From positions 1 to 25,617 of the IMG/VR virus record IMGVR_UViG_3300032278_000106: 25,617 bases of DNA. One strand, 5' to 3'. Below, in pieces: positions 11,899 through 20,009 of this stretch. The position numbers and the translations under genes were made by a program. The first letter of the stretch is position 1. Each line of letters begins with the position of its first letter. Source of the stretch: a virus. The notes below the pieces were generated by a model. That model was not told the DNA's origin and searched no databases. It worked only from the letters and a program-made list of their open reading frames with translations.

Positions 11899-13583
11899 CC
11901 GACGCCCGCCGCCTGTCGCTGCAGCTTCCCGGCTATGATCCGTGTCGTGATGCCGAGGACGGCAGCGGGTACTACTTCGACGAGCCATCGGCGCAGCTTG
12001 CCATCGACTTCGTCGAGTCGCAGTTGACATTCACCAAGGGCGAATGGGAAGGCGACCAGTTCCTGCTGGCGCCCTGGCAGAAGTGGCCGATCATCGGCAA
12101 CCTCTTCGGGTGGAAGCGCGAAGGCGGCAAGCGGCGCTACCGGCAGACACTCATCTACCTGCCGCGCAAGAACGGCAAGAGCGAGCTGTGCGCAGCCATC
12201 GGTCACGTCATGCTATTCCTCGGCAACATCAACGACGGCGGCAAGAATAAGCCGGAAGGTGCGCCCGAGATTCACTGCGTGGCGACCGAGAAGAAGCAAG
12301 CCGGCCTGGTACATGAAGCTGCCCGGCGCATGATCCGAGCGAACCCGTCGCTGGCCGAGATGTGCCGGGTGACCGACTTCTATATGTATATTCGGCTTCA
12401 CACCGGCGGCATCTGGGAAGTACTGAGCGGCGAGAAGGGCGGCGGCGGGCGCGGCCAGGGCAAGCACGGAACCTCGCCTTATTGCGTGATCGTCGATGAG
12501 CTGCACGAAATGATGCGGCCCGATCTGCTCGAGGCCGAGGAATCCGGCATGGGCGGGCGGCAGCAGCCGCTGATCCTGCTGGCGACTACGGCGGATGTCG
12601 TGCGCCCGTCGTTGTGCAATGTGCGAGTTGACTATGCCCGCCAGGTACGGGACGGGTCATTGCGAGACGGTACGTTCCTGCCGGTGATGTACGAGACTGC
12701 CGACCGCGACTGCGATTGGTCTGATCCGGCTATATGGGCTGCAGCCAATCCGATGTATCCGGTGACGCCGAATCACGAATTCATGGTAGCCGAATGCAAC
12801 AAGGCCAAAGGGCTGCCGAGCTACGAGAACACATTCCGCCGGCTGTACTTGAACCAGCAGACCGAGCAGGCATCGCGCTGGTTGCCGATGTCCGATTGGC
12901 AGGAGTGCAGCGAACCGTTCGACCAGGCCGATCTCGAGGGCCAGACCTGCTATGCCGGCCTTGACCTGGCGAGTACCAATGACTTGAACGCCCTGGCGCT
13001 GTGGTTCCCAGATCCGCAGGTGCTGCTGCTGCGGTATTGGCTGCCGGAGGCGGCGATCGATGACGCCGACCCGAAGCGCGACGGATCGCTGGTGCGGCAA
13101 TATCGCGAGTGGCGCCGCGACGGATATCTGCTCACCACGCCCGGCGACTATGTCGACCACGATGAAATCACAAGCGCCATATTTGACATGGCCGAACTAT
13201 ATAATATGATAGACCTACGGTATGACGACCGTTATGCTTCGCAAATGGCAACGCACCTGCGCGAAGGCAGGCATCCAGATGGCCGGGACGTGAACCCGGT
13301 CGAGGCGATGAAGTTCAATCAATCGGCCACAGCCTACAATGAGCCGTCGCTGGAGTTCGAGCGCATGGTACGATCGCACGCTTTCAATCACCTGGACAAT
13401 CCCGTACTGACCTGGAACGCCGCCAACGTGGCGATCAAGCAGCACGGTGATCTAATCATGCCGGCCCGCCCGGAAGCAACCAGCACCTTGAAGATCGACG
13501 GCATCCCGGCAGCAATCATGGCGATCGCCGGCGATATGTTCAACATCGAAGACGGAGGAGACTTTGAAATCTTTGGCTTTTAA
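11895..13583 (+). CDS. terL: large terminase subunit (HK97-type ATPase-nuclease)
   Basis: The packaging motor: 562 residues, usual for Terminase_1/HK97-like proteins. ATPase: LIYLPRKNGKSE with Walker A-like RKNGKS (91-96), Walker B VIVDE (198-202), and coupling motif LLATTA (228-233). The nuclease domain starts YAGLDLASTNDLNAL with the first metal Asp (D357) and continues to IDLRYDDRYASQM around 439-451, with further acids. It translocates DNA into the prohead and cuts it. Coupled by ATGA to terS. Its last codons overlap the TTG start of the next small gene. Confidence 0.93.
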   Translation: MTDARRLSLQLPGYDPCRDAEDGSGYYFDEPSAQLAIDFVESQLTFTKGEWEGDQFLLAPWQKWPIIGNLFGWKREGGKRRYRQTLIYLPRKNGKSELCAAIGHVMLFLGNINDGGKNKPEGAPEIHCVATEKKQAGLVHEAARRMIRANPSLAEMCRVTDFYMYIRLHTGGIWEVLSGEKGGGGRGQGKHGTSPYCVIVDELHEMMRPDLLEAEESGMGGRQQPLILLATTADVVRPSLCNVRVDYARQVRDGSLRDGTFLPVMYETADRDCDWSDPAIWAAANPMYPVTPNHEFMVAECNKAKGLPSYENTFRRLYLNQQTEQASRWLPMSDWQECSEPFDQADLEGQTCYAGLDLASTNDLNALALWFPDPQVLLLRYWLPEAAIDDADPKRDGSLVRQYREWRRDGYLLTTPGDYVDHDEITSAIFDMAELYNMIDLRYDDRYASQMATHLREGRHPDGRDVNPVEAMKFNQSATAYNEPSLEFERMVRSHAFNHLDNPVLTWNAANVAIKQHGDLIMPARPEATSTLKIDGIPAAIMAIAGDMFNIEDGGDFEIFGF

Positions 13584-13737
13584 GGCAGTTCTCGGCGTGG
13601 CACCGATCGCAATGATAGCAGGCGGCACCTACATGACGCACGGCACCGGCACGGCGCTGATCGTCGCCGGCGCTGCCATCTGGGCCAGTTACCTCATCGG
13701 CCTGCGCACCAGGCGCAGCAGCGAGGCGGCAGTATGA
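13564..13737 (+). CDS. small two-helix membrane protein with TTG start
   Basis: The frame from TTG 13564 to TGA 13737 encodes 57 residues and fills the whole terL-portal gap. GGAGGAG (13554-13560) lies 3 bases upstream, and the ATGA overlap with the portal start fits the local style. Residues about 6-24 (FKAVLGVAPIAMIAGGTYM) and 29-47 (TALIVAGAAIWASYLIGL) are hydrophobic, followed by a basic RTRRSSE tail, so a membrane hairpin with inside ends is expected. HK97-type phages often carry a small unassigned gene at this spot. Function unknown. The rare start codon would make it easy to overlook. Confidence 0.65.
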   Translation: MKSLAFKAVLGVAPIAMIAGGTYMTHGTGTALIVAGAAIWASYLIGLRTRRSSEAAV

Positions 13738-15281
13738 TATTCGAGATGTTCGCAGCGACGAGCACGCAGGTATCCACGACCAGCACAGCAGGCTGGACAT
13801 CGACAACCGGCCAGCCACTATCGGACACGGCGCCGATCAATCCCGGCACCGCCTTCGGCCTATCGGCCTTTTTCGCCTGCATCCAGGCTATCAGTCAGGA
13901 CTTCGCCAAGCTGCCGATCAAGGTCATCCAGACTCGACCGGACGGCAGCAAGGATACGCTGCGGGATCATCCGATTGCAGCGCTTGTCGGTGATTCCCCG
14001 AACGGCGAAATGTCGCCGAACACCTGGAAGATGGTGACGCAGTCGCAGGTTCTCGGCTGGGGCAATGGCTTCGCCGAGATCACCCGCGACCTGGCTGGCA
14101 GACCGCAGCGCCTCGATATCATCCATCCCGACCGCGTGACTGCAGCGCGTGAAGGGGGCGAACTGCTCTACACCATCCAGGGCGGCAGCGATGCCGTCGT
14201 CAAGCATAGCTCGGACATCATCCATATTCGCGGCATGGGCGGCGAGCTTATGGGCTGGAGTATCGTGCAGCTCGGCGCAAACTCGCTGGCCTCGGCAATC
14301 AGTAAGCAGGACTATACCCGCAGCTATTTCTCGAACCATACGCAGACCGGCCTGGTGGCGCATACCGATCAGCGACTGAACGACACCGCGAAGGAGCGAC
14401 TGGTCGAGCAGATGGAGAAGCGCCTGCGCGGCCCTGAGAAGTCGTTCCGGTTCCTGGTCATGGACGCCGGCTTGAAGCTGACACCGACGATGATCAGCGC
14501 CGACGACGCGCAACTGCTCGAGTCAATGATCTACTCGGTGCAGGATGTCGCCCGCTGGTTCCGCATCCCGCTGCACAAGATCGGCGAACTGACGCACGCC
14601 ACATTCAGCAATATCGAACACCAGGCGCTCGAGTATGTCAGCGACACGCTGATGCCCTGGTGCGTGGCCTGGGAAGAGGAACTGGGCCGCAAGCTGCTGA
14701 CACCCGCAGAGCGTGCCACCGGCATCGAAGTGAAGTGCAACCTGGACGCACTACTGCGGGCCGACAGCAAGAGCCGGGCAGAGTTTCATCGGGTGCTGTT
14801 TAATATCGGCGCCCGCACGCCTAACGAGATCCGGCGGTTCGAGGGGCAGAACCCGAACCCGGATGAAGCATCGGACAAGTACTACATCGGCGCCAATATG
14901 CTGCCGCTCGACGTGGTATCCGAGAGCGGCAATATGTCCGAGGCATCGCAGGCGGCACCGATCACCGAGGCCAGCCGGCAGGCGCGGGCAGACGATCTAT
15001 GGGTCGTGATTATCGAGGCGTGCGACCGCGTGACGCGGAAGCAGATGAAAGCCGAGGAGGCCGCGCAGAAGAAGCCGCAGTACTATTCCTGGTCGGATCA
15101 TTTCTATGGCGAGACATTCCCCGTATTCATGCGGCAGAATCTAAGCAGCATCGCCATCGCCATCGATCCGGTCGCCGGCGAGCGCCGGGCGCAGGAATAC
15201 ATCGGGCAATATTGCGAATACCGAACCACGCTGACGCCGAAGGGCATGGCAGATCAACTGATAGGGAGACTAACACAATGA
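13734..15281 (+). CDS. portal protein, HK97 family
   Basis: A 515-residue portal that forms the dodecameric DNA channel at one vertex. Diagnostic stretches: PGTAFGLSAFFACIQAISQDFAKLPIKV near the start, LGWGNGFAEITRD, LDIIHPDRVTAAREGGEL, DIIHIRGMG...GWS, and VARWFRIPLHKIGELTHATFSNIEHQALEYVSDTLMPWCVAWEEEL, the conserved stem/wing region. The stretch NEIRRFEGQNPNPD...GANMLPLD closes the portal core. The last 115 residues are an extra helical, Lys/Glu-rich extension (RKQMKAEEAAQKKPQ) beyond the usual core, perhaps a scaffold- or protease-contact tail. Start coupled by ATGA to the membrane protein. Confidence 0.93.
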   Translation: MIFEMFAATSTQVSTTSTAGWTSTTGQPLSDTAPINPGTAFGLSAFFACIQAISQDFAKLPIKVIQTRPDGSKDTLRDHPIAALVGDSPNGEMSPNTWKMVTQSQVLGWGNGFAEITRDLAGRPQRLDIIHPDRVTAAREGGELLYTIQGGSDAVVKHSSDIIHIRGMGGELMGWSIVQLGANSLASAISKQDYTRSYFSNHTQTGLVAHTDQRLNDTAKERLVEQMEKRLRGPEKSFRFLVMDAGLKLTPTMISADDAQLLESMIYSVQDVARWFRIPLHKIGELTHATFSNIEHQALEYVSDTLMPWCVAWEEELGRKLLTPAERATGIEVKCNLDALLRADSKSRAEFHRVLFNIGARTPNEIRRFEGQNPNPDEASDKYYIGANMLPLDVVSESGNMSEASQAAPITEASRQARADDLWVVIIEACDRVTRKQMKAEEAAQKKPQYYSWSDHFYGETFPVFMRQNLSSIAIAIDPVAGERRAQEYIGQYCEYRTTLTPKGMADQLIGRLTQ

Positions 15282-16168
15282 TACCACACACACCCGAATG
15301 TTTGAACAACCATCTCGGCACCTGGGCAATCGAGCCGGCCTGGTTCCGTGGCTCGATGTCCTGGTTGCGCACGACCGGCTTCGCCGCCGCGATCGTCCAT
15401 CCTCGGGCCGATGGTGCGCAGGCCGCTGCCGCTGGCGAGCGCCGATTCGCCGCTTCCGGTGGTATCGCGATGATTCCGATCTACGGCAGCATGATGAAGG
15501 GTCAGAGCAAGTTCGGCGGAACCTCGACGCAGGACACCCGCCGCGCCATCACCGCCGCCACCAGTGACAACTCGATCGACGGCATCATGCTGCACATCGA
15601 CAGCCCAGGCGGTCACGTCGCCGGGACGCAGGAGCTGGCCGACGACATCGCCGCTGCCGACAAGATCAAGCCGGTACACGCGCACATCGATGATCTGGGC
15701 GCATCTGCCGCGTACTGGGCTGGATCACAGGCCCGCAACCTGACGATCAACGAGGCCGGCAGCGCCGGCAGTATCGGCGTGTTCGCGGTGCTGTATGATA
15801 CCAGCGGCGCCGCCGAGGCCGAGGGCGTCAAGGTTCACGTCGTCAGCACCGGCGAGCATAAGGGTGCCGGCATCGACGGTGCGCCGATCACCGATGATCA
15901 GTTGTCCGAGTTTCAGTCGCAGGTCGATGGCATCAACGAACTATTCCTGGCAGCGGTCAAGCGTGGCCGCAAGCTGCCAGCCAACCAGGTGCGCGACCTG
16001 GCCGATGGCCGGGTGCTGATGAGTCGGCAGGCGAAAGCTGCCGGCCTGGTCGATGGCGTGATGCCGTTCGAGGCATCGGTGCGCAAGCTGCAGGCAGTGG
16101 TGCGCAGCGAGAAGCGCAGCAATACTGCAGCGGCGAAGATCGCCCTGGCGAAAATCACAAGGGCATAG
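15278..16168 (+). CDS. head maturation protease, S49/SppA type
   Basis: A 296-residue serine protease of the ClpP/SppA fold used by phages as prohead protease or minor capsid protein C. The pattern is IAMIPIYGSMM, GIMLHIDSPGGHVAGTQELADDI, then DLGASAAYWAGSQA with catalytic Ser143, followed by SAGSIGVFA. K195 in STGEHKGAG is the likely general base of the S49 Ser-Lys dyad. The C-terminal helix LMSRQAKAAGLVDGVM is the usual end, followed by a basic tail of about 30 residues that could scaffold the head. ATG 15278 overlaps the portal stop (ATGA). It stands before a 172-base gap with two hairpins, then the capsid gene. Confidence 0.9.
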   Translation: MIPHTPECLNNHLGTWAIEPAWFRGSMSWLRTTGFAAAIVHPRADGAQAAAAGERRFAASGGIAMIPIYGSMMKGQSKFGGTSTQDTRRAITAATSDNSIDGIMLHIDSPGGHVAGTQELADDIAAADKIKPVHAHIDDLGASAAYWAGSQARNLTINEAGSAGSIGVFAVLYDTSGAAEAEGVKVHVVSTGEHKGAGIDGAPITDDQLSEFQSQVDGINELFLAAVKRGRKLPANQVRDLADGRVLMSRQAKAAGLVDGVMPFEASVRKLQAVVRSEKRSNTAAAKIALAKITRA

Positions 16169-16205
16169 TTTGCAATCGTTTTTTTGATAACGTAGTTTTG
16201 AGACA

Positions 16206-16240
16206 ATGCGGGCAGGTGTGCAAAGTATACGCCGCCGCAT
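16206..16240 (+). other. stem-loop in the protease-capsid gap
   Basis: ATGCGG (16206-16211) pairs with CCGCAT (16235-16240). Inside, GGTGTG (16215-16220) pairs with TACGCC (16228-16233), including two G.U pairs, around a 7-nt loop. No T tract follows, so it is not a terminator by itself. It precedes the terminator hairpin by 27 bases, and the two together form a structured leader. Confidence 0.5.
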
Positions 16241-16267
16241 CCAATAAAAGACAACCCGGCTCAAAGT

Positions 16268-16311
16268 AAGCCAGCACGATACACACGGTGTGTCGTTCGC
16301 TGGCTTTTTTT
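16268..16311 (+). terminator. intrinsic terminator hairpin before the major capsid gene
   Basis: AAGCCAGC (16268-16275) pairs with GCTGGCTT (16299-16306). Inside, ACG/CGT and ACACA/TGTGT (16281-16285 / 16289-16293) extend the stem to a CGG loop. A run of seven T (16305-16311) follows. This is a strong factor-independent terminator form. The capsid ATG lies only 30 bases on, leaving no room for a promoter after it, so it must be read through or regulated, or the hairpin instead protects a processed 5' end. Confidence 0.75.
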
Positions 16312-16340
16312 GTGCCTAAACCACGAACGGAGAAAATACA

Positions 16341-17699
16341 ATGCTTTCGGAACTGCGACAGCAGATGACGGCTGCACTGGATGCCGCGCAAGCGATTCAG
16401 ACGACAGCCGAAACGGACGACCGCGATATATCAGCGGATGAGCTTGGCACGATCCAGGGTCATCTCGATCGCGTCGAGACAATCAAGGCACAGGTATCGA
16501 CCATCGAGCGGCTGGACGACGCAGCGGCATCGGTGACCGCACCGCGCACGCCGGCAACGGTACAGGATACAGTCACCGCCGCAGGTGACGCCGCCCAGGA
16601 GATGAGCGGAAACATCCAGACGCACGACTGCCGGGCCGACAATCCGACGCACGAATTCAATCACATGGGCGACTTCGCCTCTGCGGTTGCTGGTGCAGCG
16701 CAACCTGGCACGATGGCCGACGAGCGCCTGTCGTTCTTCGCCGCTGCCGGCGATGCCAGCGGGCTGAATCAGACGGTCGGTGCAGACGGTGGCTTCGGCG
16801 TCCCGCCGAGCTTCGCGAATGCGATCTGGGACGGGCTGAACTCACTTAATGACAACCTGCTGGCCCGCACGGATCAGCTCACAGTCACCGGCGAGTCGAT
16901 CTCGATCCCGGCCAACGCGGAAACATCCCGCGCTGCTGGTAGTCGTTACGGCGGCGTCCGTGGCTACTGGATCAGCGAGGCCGAGGCGATCACAGCATCG
17001 ACGCCGAAGCTGCGCATGGTCAAGGTCGAGCCGCAGCAGTTGGCTGTGCTGGTCTACGCGACGAACAAGTTGCTCTCCAATAACACGGTGGCGCTCGATC
17101 AGTACATCACCCGCGCCGCAGTCGAAGAGATCAACTTCATGTCCGGCGATGCGATCGTCAACGGTTCCGGTGCAGGACAGCCGCTTGGCATCCTCAATTC
17201 CGGCAGCCTGGTGACGGTGGCGAAGGAATCGGGGCAGGCGGCTGACACGCTGCTCGCGGCGAACATCGACAAGATGTGGGCGCGGTTGCATCCGAACAGC
17301 CGGGCGAATGCGGTCTGGCTGGTGAATGTTGACTGCGAGCCGCAGTTGCAGGCGCTGGTGCAGGACACGAACGGTGGCGTACCGCTGTTCCGTCCAGCTA
17401 ACGGCCTCATCGGCCAGCAGCTCGACACGCTGAAGAACCGCCCGCTGATCCCGGTCGAGTATTGCCCGACCATCGGCGATGCCGGCGACATCATCCTGGC
17501 CGACCTTTCTGCATACGTCAGTGGCGTGCGCGGCGGGATCGAGCAGGCTATGTCGGTGCATCTCAAGTTCGACAGTGCGCAGAGCGCGTTCCGCTTCATC
17601 TTCGAGGTGGACGGTCAGCCGTACTTGAACTCGGCGCTGACGCCGTTCAAGGGCAGCAACACGCTGTCCACGCACATCAACCTCGCCGTCAGAGCGTAA
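16341..17699 (+). CDS. major capsid protein, HK97 fold
   Basis: A 452-residue capsid protein. The first about 60 residues (MLSELRQQMTAALDAAQAI...IQGHLDRVETIKAQVSTIERL) are a coiled-coil delta domain that scaffolds assembly and is cleaved off by the upstream protease. After a flexible linker, the shell domain begins with GADGGFGVPPSFANAIWDGLNS and includes IPANAETSRAAGSRYGGVRGYWISEAEAITASTPKLRMVKVEPQQLAVLVYATNKLLSN. AVEEINFMSGDAIVNGSGAGQPLGIL and MWARLHPNSRANAVWLVN are family hallmarks. The end FIFEVDGQPYLNSALTPFKGS is typical. GGAGAAAATACA gives the start site. Strong expression is expected, but the leader carries a terminator hairpin. Confidence 0.94.
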   Translation: MLSELRQQMTAALDAAQAIQTTAETDDRDISADELGTIQGHLDRVETIKAQVSTIERLDDAAASVTAPRTPATVQDTVTAAGDAAQEMSGNIQTHDCRADNPTHEFNHMGDFASAVAGAAQPGTMADERLSFFAAAGDASGLNQTVGADGGFGVPPSFANAIWDGLNSLNDNLLARTDQLTVTGESISIPANAETSRAAGSRYGGVRGYWISEAEAITASTPKLRMVKVEPQQLAVLVYATNKLLSNNTVALDQYITRAAVEEINFMSGDAIVNGSGAGQPLGILNSGSLVTVAKESGQAADTLLAANIDKMWARLHPNSRANAVWLVNVDCEPQLQALVQDTNGGVPLFRPANGLIGQQLDTLKNRPLIPVEYCPTIGDAGDIILADLSAYVSGVRGGIEQAMSVHLKFDSAQSAFRFIFEVDGQPYLNSALTPFKGSNTLSTHINLAVRA

Positions 17700-17723
17700 C
17701 CACAACCACAGGAGAAATTGATA

Positions 17724-18197
17724 ATGAGCGCACGTTTCAGCGAAACAGTTCATGTCGTGAACGGCCTGTCGCCAGTGGCTGACGCCCTGGCCGGCACGGT
17801 CAATTCCGACATCGTGAACATGGAAGGCTACGGCAAATGTACTTTCCTCGTTCACGCCGGCGTCGGCACCACAGGCACATCCACCTTCACGGTGGAAGCC
17901 AGCGACGACACCAGCGCCTCGAACACAACCGCGATCAAGTTCGCGTATCGTCAGATCACCACCGGAGATACACACGGTGCCTTGACGAATGCGGCAGCAG
18001 CCGGCTATACGAACACAGCCGGCAGCGATGACATCGAGATCATCGAAGTCAGCGCGGAAGACCTGAGCAGCACTGGCTACAGCTATGTCAGGTTGCACGC
18101 AGTCGAGTCTGCGAACGATCCGGTTCTGGCAGGGATATTGATTGTCCTGTCTGATCCCCGGTTCCCGCAGTCTGTGACTGATACTGCAATAACCTAA
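17724..18197 (+). CDS. probable capsid decoration/stabilisation protein
   Basis: A 157-residue protein directly after the capsid gene, started at ATG 17724 with AGGAGAA seven bases upstream. Composition is beta-rich and low in Cys: MEGYGKCTFLVHAGVGTTGTSTFTVEASDDTSASNTTAIKFAYRQITTGDT, then IEIIEVSAEDLSSTGYSYVRLHAVESANDPVLAGILIVLSDPR. The pattern resembles small beta-sandwich proteins coded next to HK97-type capsid genes ('tftVeasddts...aipf.yr...' and 'y.yvRl....gs...'). Placement and fold suggest it binds the outside of the head. No direct motif proves this. Confidence 0.6.
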   Translation: MSARFSETVHVVNGLSPVADALAGTVNSDIVNMEGYGKCTFLVHAGVGTTGTSTFTVEASDDTSASNTTAIKFAYRQITTGDTHGALTNAAAAGYTNTAGSDDIEIIEVSAEDLSSTGYSYVRLHAVESANDPVLAGILIVLSDPRFPQSVTDTAIT

Positions 18198-18205
18198 AAG
18201 CAGCA

Positions 18206-18260
18206 GATCGCCGGAGTACCCTGTGAAGCGGCCTCGCCTCAGTAGCAGGACTCCGGCATC
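18206..18260 (+). other. long mRNA stem-loop between decoration and next gene
   Basis: GCCGGAGT (18210-18217) and CCTG (18220-18223) pair with CAGG (18246-18249) and ACTCCGGC (18250-18257). GAT/ATC (18206-18208 / 18258-18260) extends it past a one-base bulge. The loop is 22 nt. No T tract follows. The GAGGG site of the next gene lies 11 bases downstream of the stem, so it may limit exonuclease decay or set relative translation. Confidence 0.6.
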
Positions 18261-18282
18261 TATTGCCCTGGAGGGCGGAATC

Positions 18283-18474
18283 ATGGCAGCGAGTGTCTAC
18301 ACGTTTACCAAGCGGTACACGCCGCCGGTCGGCGGGCGCGAGTTCGAGGCTGGCGACAAGATCCCGGTCAAGGATATCACGGCGGAGCTTGCGAAGGTAC
18401 TGATCGATGGCGGCTACTGCACGGCGCCGAAAAAGCGGACGGCAGCGAAGAAGACAGCAGCGAAAAGCAAATGA
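18283..18474 (+). CDS. small protein with lysine-rich tail, probable head-tail accessory
   Basis: I chose ATG 18283 because GAGGG lies seven bases upstream; a GTG at 18223 would place the long stem-loop inside the coding region. The product has 63 residues: MAASVYTFTKRYTPPVGGREFEAGDKIPVKDITAELAKVLIDGGYCTAP, then KKRTAAKKTAAKSK. The core resembles small phage proteins coded between capsid and head-tail connector genes ('y....G..f..Gd.ipv..it...A..li..G.ce...'). The alanine-lysine tail may bind DNA or the head interior. It overlaps the connector start (ATGA). Confidence 0.6.
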   Translation: MAASVYTFTKRYTPPVGGREFEAGDKIPVKDITAELAKVLIDGGYCTAPKKRTAAKKTAAKSK

Positions 18475-19283
18475 ACCTGCACCAATCGCAGCTCGCAACC
18501 TGGTTGCCGGTCACGCTGGCCGATGCCAAGCAGCACAGCCGTATCGACATCGATGACGACGATGCGCTGATCACGGCGCAACTGGCGGCAGCGGTAGTGC
18601 GTGGCGAGCAGGTGAGCAATCGGCAATTCGCGCCGGCCACCTGGGTCTTGAAGCTGGACGCCTTCACTGGCACCGACACGATCGAACTACCGAAGCCGCC
18701 GCTGCTATCGGTATCCTCGATCCAGTACGTCGATACCGATGGCGCGACGCAGACATTCAGCAGTAGCGATTACAGCGCCGACCGGACGAGCGAGCCGGGC
18801 CGCGTGGTGCTGGGCTTCGGCAATTCCTGGCCTTCGGCTCGAGCGCAGCCCGATGCGATCACGATCACCTATGTCGCCGGGTACGGTTCGGTCGTGACGG
18901 CAGTCAATGCCACGAACGTATTCACGATCGCCAGCGGCGGCAGGACGTATGCCGACAATATGCAGGTGCGTCTATTCTCGGTCGGCGGCGATGTCCCGAC
19001 CGGCCTGACTGCCGACACTGCGTACTTCATCCGCGACGTGAGCGGCTCGACGTTCAAGCTGGCGCTGACCGCCGGCGGCACTGCGATCAGCATCAGCAGC
19101 GACGGCACCGGCACGATCTACATCGACGAGGTGCCGGAGATCATCAAGGCCGCAATCAAGCTGGATGCCGCGCAGTTGTACGAACACCGAGAAAGCACGC
19201 ACGACGGCTGGGTGATGGACAATCCGACATCGGACAACATCTACCGGCAGCAGCACGTCCACACGACCGAGTGGGGTTACTGA
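18471..19283 (+). CDS. head-tail connector (gp6-like) with inserted beta domain
   Basis: The N-terminal 130 residues (VTLADAKQHSRIDIDDDDALITAQLAAAVVRGEQVSNRQF...WVLKLDAF, IELPKPPLLSVSSIQYVDTDGATQTF, ITITYVAGYG) and the C-terminal helices (VPEIIKAAIKLDAAQLYEHRE) are those of HK97 gp6-like connector proteins, which stack under the portal. Between them, at about residues 140-218, lies an extra domain reading NATNVFTIASGGRTYADNMQVRLFS...GLTADTAYFIRDVSGSTFKLALTAGGTAI. It aligns in order with the E1_FCCH-like domain of the four paralogues downstream. At 270 residues it is much longer than usual (around 100-200). Start coupled by ATGA to the upstream gene; stop overlaps the next start (TGATG). Confidence 0.8.
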   Translation: MNLHQSQLATWLPVTLADAKQHSRIDIDDDDALITAQLAAAVVRGEQVSNRQFAPATWVLKLDAFTGTDTIELPKPPLLSVSSIQYVDTDGATQTFSSSDYSADRTSEPGRVVLGFGNSWPSARAQPDAITITYVAGYGSVVTAVNATNVFTIASGGRTYADNMQVRLFSVGGDVPTGLTADTAYFIRDVSGSTFKLALTAGGTAISISSDGTGTIYIDEVPEIIKAAIKLDAAQLYEHRESTHDGWVMDNPTSDNIYRQQHVHTTEWGY

Positions 19284-19990
19284 TGGGACAGGTTCAATAC
19301 AGCGCGGCCCGCCGGCTCGACCGGATACTCGACAGCCAGGGTGACGGCACCGGGACGATCAGCCAGGTAATCGCAGCGACCTCGATCAGCGGTGCGACCA
19401 ATGCCACGCCGATTGTCGTGACAGCAAATAGTCACGGATACAGCGATGGCGACTTTGTTCACATCACCGGCGTCGCCGGCAATACGGCGTGCAATGATTT
19501 GCACATCATCCAAAACAAAACGACAAACACCTTTGAACTGACTACGCCAGCCGGTGTGGATGTGGCTGGCAACGGGTCATACTCAAGCGGCGGCGCCGCG
19601 CACCTATGCTTCGCTTGTAAGCCGGCAGCAGGTGTGACGCATTGCCTGCACGGGATGTCCGGGTACGGCATGGATTCATCTGTCGATCCGAAGAAATACT
19701 TCGGCATCACAGCCTTAACGAACGGCATCAAAGTGCAAGTGCGCCAGGACACGACCGTGCTGCATACATTAACACCGACTCCGATCAAAGTATTCCCACA
19801 CTGGCAGCTCGGCGGAGTGCGGACGGCATTCATGGAAAGCGGCACATATGGTTGCCAGACATGGACGCATGACTATAGCGGCTGTGCAATCAATCTGGAC
19901 GGTGACGCGAACGAATTCTATGTGGTGCTGCATTCCGATGCGATCACGATTGATATGCACGAAGTCAGCGTCAAGGGCGAGATACTGTGA
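19283..19990 (+). CDS. neck-region paralogue 1 (E1_FCCH-like domain, Cys motif)
   Basis: First of four tandem paralogues, 235 residues, started at the TGATG overlap with the connector. Order: N-terminal motif YSAARRLDRILDSQGDGTGT (6-25), E1_FCCH-like beta domain (about 38-105: NATPIVVTANSHGYSDGDFVHITGV, NTFELTTPAGVDVAGNGSYSSGG), then C109-x2-C112-x8-C121-x-H123. Next come a variable patch, a conserved NGIKVQVRQDTTVLHTL, a second variable patch, and CAINLDGDANEFYVVLHSD near the end. FCCH-like domains occur in phage structural proteins. The last variable patch (FPHWQLGGVRTAFMESGTYGCQTW) has an extra Cys. It is separated from copy 2 by 19 bases. Likely virion neck or fibre protein; not proven. 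Confidence 0.75.
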   Translation: MGQVQYSAARRLDRILDSQGDGTGTISQVIAATSISGATNATPIVVTANSHGYSDGDFVHITGVAGNTACNDLHIIQNKTTNTFELTTPAGVDVAGNGSYSSGGAAHLCFACKPAAGVTHCLHGMSGYGMDSSVDPKKYFGITALTNGIKVQVRQDTTVLHTLTPTPIKVFPHWQLGGVRTAFMESGTYGCQTWTHDYSGCAINLDGDANEFYVVLHSDAITIDMHEVSVKGEIL

Positions 19991-20009
19991 ACACGAACCA
20001 GGGCAGACA

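Noticed and set aside
16842-18284. 480-codon open frame on the minus strand opposite the capsid and decoration genes
   Set aside because: It lies antisense to the well-supported capsid gene, is rich in Arg/His/Asp as expected from reversed GC-rich codons, has no ribosome-binding site of note, and all other genes are on the + strand.
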